NCBI GenBank assembly: GCA_038502055.1
Contig: JAXRKN010000041.1
Span: 4,445,501-4,509,500 of the forward strand
Source of the DNA: Tanytarsus gracilentus
Taxonomy: Eukaryota; Arthropoda; Insecta; Diptera; Chironomidae
Length of the DNA stretch: 64,000 nucleotides
Reading direction: 5' to 3'
The notes below the pieces were generated by a model. That model saw nothing but the letters and a program-made list of their open reading frames with translations. It was not told the DNA's origin and made no database searches. Positions 56,280-64,000 of this stretch are shown here, piece after piece (positions within the stretch are counted from its first letter, which is position 1; every line of letters starts with the position of its first letter). Both the position numbers and the translations under genes were made by a program.

Positions 56280-57895
56280 TTATGAAAATGACGATGTCGG
56301 AAAAACTCGATTATTTAGTCTTTTTCTAATGTCGTGAGATCGCCTCATATGTTGAAAATAGTTTTTAATATTATGAGCCACATAGCTGCAGTGATCGCAT
56401 TTCCGTTCGATTTGAGTTTTTTCTAAAAAAGATAAAAAAAAATTGTGTTATGAAATTTATTAAAATTTTAGATTTTGAGAACATGAAAAAATATTTAGAG
56501 AATCTGCAAAATTATTTAAAAATTCACAGATCGTTTGACTCACTCATAGATTAAACTTACGTTTATGAACTTCTGATACGTGTCGCTTTAGGAAGTCCTC
56601 ATACTTAAAAGTCGACGAACATCCTTCAAAATCACACGCATAAGGCCTCACATCCATCCCATTTTGATGTTGCCTCGTCATATGCTTTTTCAAGCTCTGA
56701 TTTGTCACAAAACATTCTTGACACACTCGACACTTATGCTTTTCAGGATCGGTGTGCCTTAATCGATGTTGCCTCAAAGCTGCACGATGGCGAAATGTCA
56801 ATGAGCAAAAATCGCAAACGTATGGCTTCAAATTTTTGTGTGTATTTTGATGATCTTGAAGATTTCGAAGCTCCGTGAATGCTTTTGAGCATCCATCAAT
56901 GTCACACTTAAAATTGGCTGGTCTGAGTTCATTAAAGTGAGTTCCTAAATGTCGTTTCATGCGCGACGACGAAACTAGTTTACTGCAGATCTCGCAGAGT
57001 GATTTTTTTTCGACTTCGCGCTGGATTTTGATGTCGAAATGAGTGTAGATGTGTTTTTGGAGTGGTTGCTTCATGTTGAATCGCATCGGGCAAAAATCAC
57101 ACTCGAGAAGTTTTTCACGATGAAGAAGTCTAAAAGAGTTTTAAGTTATTTATGACATTAGCTTCAACTTTGACTCACCTATGATGATAAAATTGTTTCT
57201 CACTTTGAAACTTTTTATCGCATTTTTCACACACTTTCGACTCCAGCTTGACATTTTCGTGAATTCTCATGTGAGCATGAAGATTTTTAAGTGTATTGCA
57301 ATGTCCATTTTCGCATCGAGTGCACTTAAATTTATTATCAGGGCTATGCATCATCTTAAAATGTTTTCCGAGTCCAGAACGAGTTTGAAGGATTTTAGGA
57401 CAGAATTTACATTCAAATTGATGTGGCGATGACTTGAGGCATGACATTTCATCGTCTGATGATTGAGGTTCATTTTTGATTGTATCTGAGCGAATTTGTG
57501 AGATTGGATCTTCAATTTGTTGATTTGAATTTGGCAGAACTTGATGAACTAAATGAGAAAATAGCTCAAGTTGAAGTTTAATGACGGAAGAACATGAACA
57601 CAGGGATGATTGACTTTCAAAAACTAGAAAAAGGAAAAAAAAATTTAAAATTTTTGTTTTAAAAAACAGAAATTTTTAATTCAAATAATTTAAATTTTAA
57701 AAAACCGTTAAATTATTTTTGTAATGTTTAAAATGATAATTAATCAATAAATTAAATTAAAACTTTTTATTTACCTTCACAATGTTCACTTTTCATGTGA
57801 GCGATTATTAATTTTAGTATTTCCCTGACTTCCGGACATAGCATGCAACAATTTGATTCGTCCATGAGCTTTATTTCATTGACTCGATCTTCCAT
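56280..57895 (-). CDS. C2H2 zinc-finger protein B
   Basis: Preferred model: four exons, 57895-57775, 57623-57179, 57129-56561 and 56422-56280 (TAA), phases 1, 2 and 1, 425 residues. Exon 1 has the same atypical CCMLC...H motif as gene A. Fingers start CKFCPKIL, CTRCENGHC, CEKCDKKF (spans the exon 2/3 join), CDFCPMRF, CEICSKLV, CDIDGCSKAF, CDFCSLTF, CRVCQECF and CDFEGCSSTF. Exon 4 adds a tenth (CDHCSYVAHNIKNYFQHMRR, ending SH). The last donor is a perfect C|GTAAGT with a TTTTTTAG acceptor; if it is not used, exon 3 ends seven codons later at 56544 (383 residues). Predicted nuclear DNA-binding regulator, paralogue of gene A. Confidence 0.86.
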
Positions 57896-58093
57896 GTTGA
57901 TATTTGTTAAAATTATTAGATTCTGAATTTTATTTAGATTTTATGTTGAACAGCTGACTTTTGTTACAGCCGCGAGCGACATCTACAAAATCTCCGCACT
58001 ATAATGGTGTCGCATCGAGCGGCAAAGATAAAGAGAAATTTAAATTTAAAACGAACGTTACAAAAAAATCATTTTTATTCATTGAAATTTCTT

Positions 58094-58806
58094 TTAAATC
58101 ATATTTTTATTTTTTCTGCCCTTTCTTGAACAAAATTGATCTTTTGGAAATGCGGGATGAACGCTTGCGTAGTCAAAAAGCTTCAAGCAAGGTCTCTCAT
58201 CTGATTTCTTTGGACAGCTGAGGAATAAATTTCTCCAAATGCAATGATCGATTGGCATTCGCTCAGGAGCTTCACTACAAGTGTGATTTCTCATGACCGA
58301 CGTCCAATTGCCGACTAATTCGGAGGCTAAAAAATTGTTAAATTTTAAGAATTTTAAAAAATAATTTTATTCTAAATTTTCTCACCTGAACTGATGCATT
58401 TTGTCACGACTTCTTCGATAATTTTCTTCCAACCTGATTTTGTGTCGTTAAAATTTAAATTCAATTTTGCTGCGTACAATTTTCCATCGATCGCTCCCTT
58501 TGCATTCAATACGCCAGCCTTCTTCAATGCGCATTCATAAATGCAGCAAATTATATTCGGATATTTGCACTTTGACGAACATTCGTCTCTGAATTTATTG
58601 ACAAAATTTTTAGGCATCGACTTGCAGCACTGATTCATTTTGACGTCTGGCTTCTTCATGTTGCACAATTTTGAGTTGCTGCTGTTCCTTTTTCCGACTG
58701 TAATCGACGACGGAAGCACTGTACTCGCCATTTTTTGGAGTGAAAATTGAGACGCAGCAAAAGCAATCGAAATTGCCACGTAGACAAGAATCGAAAATTT
58801 CTTCAT
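58094..58806 (-). CDS. Plus-C-like odorant-binding / secreted Cys-rich protein
   Basis: Two exons, 58806-58386 and 58326-58094 (TAA), phase 1 (donor GTGAGAAA, acceptor TTTTTAG), encode 217 residues. The start MKKFSILVYVAISIAFAAS gives a signal peptide; an upstream in-frame Met at 58842 would bury it. Cysteines occur as NQCCKSMP, DECSSKCKYP, IICCIYEC and TKC in exon 1 and as five more in exon 2 (HTCSEAPERMP, HCIW, LSCPK, RPCL, QFCS). The CC...C...CC-x3-C pattern, the extra C-terminal cysteines and the Pro after a late Cys resemble plus-C odorant-binding proteins that carry hydrophobic ligands in sensillar lymph or haemolymph. The family assignment is from this pattern only. Confidence 0.72.
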
Positions 58807-59126
58807 AATTTTTGTGATCAACGATGAGTTGAAAAAACACAATGAACTTGATTTAAATTTGTTGATGGAATTTTATAGAGAAAATTTTGGCGGAATTTAA
58901 AAAAATACATTTCCGACACGTTTTTTATTTAATTAAATTTTTGACATTTTTTAAAACATGAATTTTAAATAGATTAAAGAAGAATACTGAAAGTTATCGA
59001 GAGTTTAGAGTTTGAGTAATTTATAAAAAATTTAAATTATAAGCTTTAAAATATTTTTAAGGTATTTAACAAAAAATTCTCTCTTTCTCATCACAGCCGC
59101 CTCGCAGTCCTTGAATCATTAAATCA
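58807..59126. other. Spacer between OBP-like gene and four-TM gene
   Basis: About 320 bp of AT-rich DNA holding the OBP-like promoter and the 3' end of the four-TM gene; no distinct TATA box could be picked with confidence. Confidence 0.5.
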
Positions 59127-60823
59127 TTAAACAAACGCTTCTCTTGTCTCATCACAAAATTCCTTTTCGAGCTGAAGTTCCTTCATTTTTTGTTTAATAA
59201 TTGCACCAACATAGAAGCCGCCGGCAATTTTACACATGAACTGTCGAAAAATATAAACATAAAAAATTATTTTACTCTCAACAAGGTCGAGTTTGTTGAT
59301 CATCATATTTCAGTGATTTACAATGTGGATATTTTTTTGTGGTGTCAAGTTCAAAATTAAATTCAATTAAGTTAAAAATTTGTGAAAGAAATTTTTTTTC
59401 TATGAAAACGACTTAAAAAATTTAAAAAAAATTTTAACGTTAAAAATTTAAAATCAATAAATCAAAATTTAACGGCTCAAAAAAATTTAATTAGGAAAAT
59501 TTTTCAAAAGCAAATAAAATAAGTTTTAGCAGCATAAAAAAGTTTAACAATTGACTTAAAATTTAAATTATTTAAATAAATTTTAATTTAAATAAATTTT
59601 AATTTAAATTCTTTAAATAAATTTTAACGGCTGAGAAACTTTTAAAAATTTTAACGGCTGAAAAACGTTTAAAAATTAATAAATCCAAATTTGTCGTTTA
59701 GTTTTGAAATTAACGAAATATTTTTTTAAATAATCATGAAAAAAATTACACTTTTAATTAAGCCTGTCAGCTTCTACTAATTTCGCGGGACATTCCCGGA
59801 TTTTTACCGATTTTCTTGAAAATTTACACTTAAAAATGCAATAAATACACTTTTTTGATTTCCATGAAATGTCACGGATTTTTACGATCAATCCATGGCA
59901 GCGCTGTTTATAAACAACTTTAGTAAATGCACACAATCGCTCTACTTTACTCTTTTTATCATCGCATGCTCGCACGTTCTAAAACCGCTGCCGGTGAATC
60001 TCATTTAAATTTTTTATTGCACTTTAAATTGTTTCATGCAAATATATTTTTTTTATTAAACTCAATCAATTAATTAAGTTGCTCTTAAGTGGGCTGTCAT
60101 ATCTTATAAAGTGCGATATTTGTTTGAGGTTCTGATGTCAAGTTCAATTAACTTAATTGATTTATTTATAAAAATTGACTTTTCAATTTTAAGGAGGGGC
60201 AAAATAATTTTTTAAATTTCAAATATTTTTGAAAATTAATCAAAATTTTGGAATTAATTAAATTTATATTTTAAAAAAATTATTCAAAATAATTTTCATA
60301 TTTATTTAATTTAAATTCATTTAAATCTCACCTGCACAGTAATCATCGCGCTCATGACTGCAATCAATAGGAAATCATCATTAATTGATTTTACAACTTC
60401 TGCGTCATTGTCGTCATATGAGATGAGAAAAAAACCCGGTGTGAGTTTCTTCGTCACTGCGGTTTTGTACTCGAATGATTCGTGAATGTTTTCTTGATTT
60501 TCATCAATTAAAATTTCAACGAGAATGTAAATTTGTGAGATAGTAAGTGCCGTCAGTGTCATCATGTACACCAACAGACCCCACAATTTTGGTTTTTTCA
60601 CTTCACTCATGCAAATTCCAACGATTGTCATCGCAAACACAATAAAAGCGATTGCCGATGAAATTTTAATTCGATTTTCTGTATTGGTGAAATTTCGCAT
60701 GATGTCACTGGTTGTAAAGAGCATCAAGCATGCAAGAAATGACAATGCAAAATTAAAACCGACAAAAATTTGTCGACAGCTGACTTTGCACCTCGAAAAT
60801 TTGCCGCTAATCACGAGAAACAT
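59127..60823 (-). CDS. Four-transmembrane protein, function unknown
   Basis: Two exons, 60823-60332 and 59240-59127 (TAA), phase 0 (donor CAG|GTGAGA, acceptor TTCGACAG), encode 201 residues. Four hydrophobic segments are visible: IFVGFNFALSFLACLMLF, ISSAIAFIVFAMTIVGICMS, LLVYMMTLTALTISQIYILV and FLLIAVMSAMITVQFMCKI. A large polar loop lies between the third and fourth. The C-terminal tail is short and charged (KQKMKELQLEKEF). The topology is like several small insect tetraspan families, but no diagnostic motif is seen (no tetraspanin CCG), so I do not assign one. The start is the first ATG; an upstream TTG extension is not needed. Confidence 0.72.
59241..60331 (-). other. Intron of the four-TM gene
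   Basis: A 1091-bp intron, long for this window, very AT-rich. At 59780-59890 it contains CGGGACATTCCCGGATTTTT and a nearby CACGGATTTTTACG, members of the dispersed CCGGGA motif family seen at 38910 and 63860-64000. Confidence 0.65.
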
Positions 60824-61476
60824 CTTTAAAAAAACTTCTAAACAGCTCAAACGATAAAAATAAACTGAAATGTGTTTGTTTAAAAGCGTAGCGAGTCGAT
60901 GCGAAGATCTAACGTGAGAGAAAAAACTTATTGAGAGAAAAGAGTTTAGAGAGATTTAAAATTTTCGAGAGGGTGGAAAAAAATCATCGAATAAAATTTT
61001 ATTCAGAAAACAGAATTTGAATAATTAATGTTAAAGAAAACTTTATAAAATAATAAATATTGATGTTGATGTTAACGAAATGGTAGCTCTCAGGTCTATT
61101 TCGATCCTGGTTGGATTTTAAATCTTCTTGCACAGCTTGAGCCAAAACCCGGCCATTAATTGAAAATTCGAATCATCTCCAACCAGCCGTTCTTGAGATA
61201 TGCCGTCCACAAGATCGTAAGAAAGTAAGATGACTTAAATGGCTCTAACTTCTCGTAGGATCAACCGATTTCAAATTTGTTTGCGCCAGTTTGTAGGGTT
61301 TGACTAGGCACAATGTAATATCTAGGAGCTAAAAAACTTGTTTTAAAGGAGTTCAAAATTAATATAAAGCGAAGCTATAAAATTATGACAGATTCATTAA
61401 AAATTGCTATGCACCTAAATATTCTTCGAGAATTTTCTCTTAGTATCTGAAGATAATTGATTGATGACGACAGTAT
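60824..61476. other. Intergenic region with a GC-richer repeat-like block
   Basis: 61080-61380 is clearly less AT-rich than its surroundings (for example CCAACCAGCCGTTCTTGAGA and GGCTCTAACTTCTCG) and has no ORF. It looks like part of a dispersed repeat rather than a gene. The rest is AT-rich and includes the four-TM gene promoter. Confidence 0.45.
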
Positions 61477-62170
61477 CCCCATAGAACAAAAACTTATCAA
61501 ATTTATGTCAATTTTACGTAAAATCTTTTACGTCAAACAATTTAACATAAAATTTACATCAAATTTGACGTAAAATTTATATAAAATATTTAACGTCAAA
61601 AAATTTAACAGAAATTTTACATCAAATTTGACGTAAAATTTATATAAAATATTTAACGTCAAAAAATTTAACATAAAATTTGACGTAAAATTTACATAAA
61701 ATATTTTAAGACGAAAAATTTACATAAAAAATATGTAAAAAAATCAAGGGCTGAGAACTTCATTTTTTATTGTACGTGAATGTACGTGAATGTACGTAAA
61801 TGTACGTGAATGTACGTGAATATATGGGAGATTGTCCGTAAATGTACTTGATTGTACGTGAATGTACGTAAATGTACGTCAATTTTTGAAGTTCTCAGCC
61901 CTTGAAAAAAATTGACATCAAATTTTTTTTAAAGTAAATTTTTGACGTAAATTTTACATAAAATTTTTGACGTAAAAAGTACGTGAATTTGACATCAAAA
62001 ATTTGACGTAAAATGTATTTAAATTTTACATCAAAAAATTTGACGTAAAATTAATGTAAATTTTACATAAAATTTGACGTTAAAAAAAGTGACGATAAGA
62101 CGTCAAATTTTTACGTCAAAAAATTTACGTAAAATTTATGTAAATTTGAGTCAAAAATTGTTCTGTGGGG
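61477..62170. mobile_element. Large AT-rich foldback element
   Basis: The outer ends are inverted: CCCCATAGAACAAAAACTTA on the left and, read on the other strand, CCCCACAGAACAATTTTTGAC on the right. Between them the sequence is built from variations of TTTGACGTAAAATTTACATAAAAT in both orientations. A smaller foldback element is nested at 61744-61905. No coding capacity. A sequence of coding character begins exactly at the right end (62171). Confidence 0.7.
61744..61905. mobile_element. Small foldback (MITE-like) element, copy B
   Basis: Perfect inverted ends TCAAGGGCTGAGAACTTC and GAAGTTCTCAGCCCTTGA enclose about ten copies of a 10-bp unit close to TGTACGTGAA. Ends and internal unit both match the element at 26483-26631 in the silk intron. 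It is nested inside the larger foldback element. Confidence 0.78.
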
Positions 62171-62503
62171 GGAATCAAATTTTCAAACACTCAACAATGA
62201 GCGTGCTCACTTTCTCGAAATTCAGGACTTGGCTTTTGTATTTGAGCATGAAGTTCTTGATCAAGAAGTTCAGGCACAAGCCAATCAGCGAGCGCAAGAA
62301 CTTCTCGATCAAGAGGAACAAGCACAAGCCAATCAACGAGCACAACAAACTCAATCGTCTTTGATGGTAACAAGTCAAATTGCCCAACAAAAAATTTATG
62401 CGGCAACCAAAAAGAGAGAATAGTTGCAGTCTAAGGAGCGTGAACTGCGTGATGTTTTAGATGATGAGCCTTTAGGCAAGAGAAGATGTACTAGACGTAC
62501 TTA
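62171..62503 (+). pseudogene. Decayed coding fragment, Gln/Glu-rich, one in-frame stop
   Basis: Reading from 62173 the frame gives NFQTLNNERAHFLEIQDLAF, then a duplicated heptad-like stretch (LDQEVQAQANQRAQE, LDQEEQAQANQRAQQ), then IYAATKKRE, a TAG stop at 62421-62423, then LQSKERELRDVLDDEPLGKR and RCTRRT before a TAA. The continued coding character beyond the stop suggests a gene or transposon ORF disabled by one nonsense change. It starts abruptly at the foldback element's right edge. Family not recognised. Confidence 0.4.
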
Positions 62504-62747
62504 AATGAAAATTTTAATGTGGGAGGTACCCACTTCAAAAACTTTCCCATCCACTTATGAAATTTAAAAACAATCGATTAAAAAATTTATTAAAAATTAC
62601 TTAATTATGAATTGATTTTTACCTATAAACATTATATTTATGTGTTTTTAATTTTTGCATCTGAAATATTTTTTTAATAATTTTACAGGGTGTCAAGTTT
62701 AATATAAATATTGTTTACAAGTAATCGAAAATAAAATAAATATATTG

Positions 62748-62790
62748 TGCATATTAATATGCATATTTTAGAATTGCATATTAATATGCA
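62748..62790. repeat. Pair of identical 16-bp palindromes
   Basis: TGCATATTAATATGCA occurs at 62748-62763 and 62775-62790, a 27-bp spacing, in sequence of the form ATTGTGCATATT. Could be a protein-binding site pair or part of a repeat. Confidence 0.6.
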
Positions 62791-63859
62791 TATTATTGTG
62801 CGGTGTCCAAGTCGCAGACTCTGTCAGCGCAAGCACTGCTTGCACTTGTCGGATATTGCATCGCTTAAATTATCAATCTGTTTATTTTTGAACTCTTCCC
62901 TCAAGAAAGCATAAAGATTGAATAACAAGTTGATTTTATATCAAATTTTTAAAATTTACTCAGGAATTATAAGCAAGGTTTTGAGTTAGTTTTTGAGTAT
63001 GAAGGACGCGACTAAAAAATTCTAAAGTCAGTCTCAAAATAAAGCTGTGTCTTTTGCAAATCTAACGAGGTATTGATAATGCATGTTTAGCAATGCCAAG
63101 TAAGAGAAATTTCATGATTTATTATCTTGCAATTCAATTTACTCAGGAATTACAAGCGTCCACCCTAAATTGATGACATTAAAAATTTTGATGTCTTTTA
63201 TAGATTTAAAAGCGTCTACCCTATTTTTGTTTTTAAGCATGTGAAAAAAAATGTTAAAAAAAATAAAATTAGCATATAGCAAAAAGTTATAATGAATGAA
63301 AAATTTAAATGTTTTTTTTTGTTTTGAAATTATAAGTTTTCGGTTAAAAGTTAACTTGATTCACATTTTACCCGCATTTGTTTTGAAATCTTACCTACGA
63401 AAAAATTATCTGCGAGGATTAAAAATATTTCGTTCGATACTAGATTATTACCTCGCTCATTTTTCGAGTGACCGGCAAGCGATAAAGACGTAAAAATCGA
63501 AATTCTTATCAAAATAAAAAAAAGGTGGAGAAAAGATAAAAATTTAAAGGTTCAAAGTCGCTGAAATTAAGTAAAGTTAAAGTTTATTTTTGTGATGCTA
63601 AGTGATAGACTCAAAATATTTCTCGATTTTAAAAGACAAGAAGAATGTTTAGGCTTTTAATATGTTTCTAGCTCTTATTTTACACTAAAAGTTTCGAGTT
63701 TAAAATTATTTAAAAAAAATTAAGAAAATTTGATGTAAATTTATTAAATTAAAGTTTACGATTAATCAGAAAACGTACGCAAAGTCTTTCACGATTTAAT
63801 ATATATATATTTTTCTTTTTAGAAGCTTAGGCTGCCACAGGTTTTTCGTAAAAATCCGG

Positions 63860-64000
63860 GACACAAAAATTTAAAACAAAAAAATTACGCTTTTCTCCAA
63901 AATTAGTACACATTTGTTCTATTATATTCATTACATCAGAATCACTACATTAGAATCCGGGACACGGGACAATACATGAAAATCCGGGACTGTCCCGGCA
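63860..64000. repeat. Dispersed CCGGGA-motif repeat, truncated by window end
   Basis: AATCCGGGACA-type motifs occur at about 63866, 63953 and 63981, the last followed by CTGTCCCGG. Similar motifs occur singly at 38910-38945 and 59780-59800, so this is a dispersed family rather than a local satellite. Confidence 0.5.

Larger units (their letters stand above)
62504..64000. other. AT-rich right end without recognisable gene
   Basis: No supported coding exon. Notable contents are two 16-bp palindromes (62748-62763 and 62775-62790) and, from about 63860 to the end, several ATCCGGGACA repeats that run off the window. Confidence 0.5.

Noticed and set aside
58610..58840. 76-residue minus-strand ORF overlapping the OBP-like gene
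   Set aside because: A shifted-frame shadow of the signal-peptide-bearing gene at 58094-58806.
60564..60857. 97-residue plus-strand ORF
   Set aside because: Antisense shadow of the four-TM gene; no independent support.
1..64000. tRNA, rRNA or snRNA genes
   Set aside because: I scanned by eye for A/B boxes and conserved cores on both strands and saw none; a covariance-model search would be decisive.

Overview
This window is AT-rich nuclear DNA of a dipteran insect, most likely a non-biting midge (Chironomidae). The main reason is a Balbiani-ring-type giant silk gene (minus strand, 27097 to 10567). It has a TATA promoter, a signal-peptide exon, a 15.2-kb exon carrying 49 near-identical 98-residue Cys/Ser/Glu/Arg repeats, and a small Cys-rich C-terminal exon. 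A divergent ionotropic receptor, a plus-C-like odorant-binding protein, C2H2 zinc-finger genes, an insect-type mitochondrial pyruvate carrier and short GT-AG introns (about 60-100 bp) fit the same picture.

Layout. 1-9378 (+): 3' part of a very large gene with a complete SecA-type DEAD motor, a Gly-rich N-terminal segment and C-terminal hydrophobic segments; two spliceosomal introns show it is not bacterial contamination. 10567-27097 (-): the silk gene. Its real coding frame has no Met inside the repeats, so the long ATG-initiated ORFs on both strands of the array are shadows. 29411-30455: non-LTR-type insertion with a pentamer tail and 22-bp target duplication. 31112-31694 (-): MPC2. 31917-33625 (-): C2H2 zinc-finger gene. 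34248-55350: six F-box/LRR gene copies on the plus strand (three intact, three broken by three different lesions), with an ionotropic receptor (36370-38268, -) and a small secreted protein (42360-43066, -) between them. 56280-57895 (-): a second zinc-finger gene, paralogous to the first, so the two flank the F-box cluster. 58094-58806 (-): odorant-binding-like protein. 59127-60823 (-): four-TM protein. 60824-64000: repeats, foldback elements and a decayed coding fragment.

How it fits together. The genes do not form a pathway. The silk gene is a salivary-gland structural gene kept homogeneous by unequal exchange or conversion. The F-box cluster shows birth and death: a tandem triplication of a unit of about 3.74 kb (43.1-56.15 kb) plus an older pair (33.75-36.03 and 39.96-42.25 kb). 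One copy is split by a Transib-like element whose ends read CACAGTG, one has a 2-bp deletion in the F-box, and one has lost most of its body. The triplicated units also preserve empty sites that date a 1421-bp retroelement insertion.

All exon joins were worked out by hand from GT/AG sites and frame continuity; the stated lengths follow from those joins. No database search was possible, so family names rest on motif recognition.
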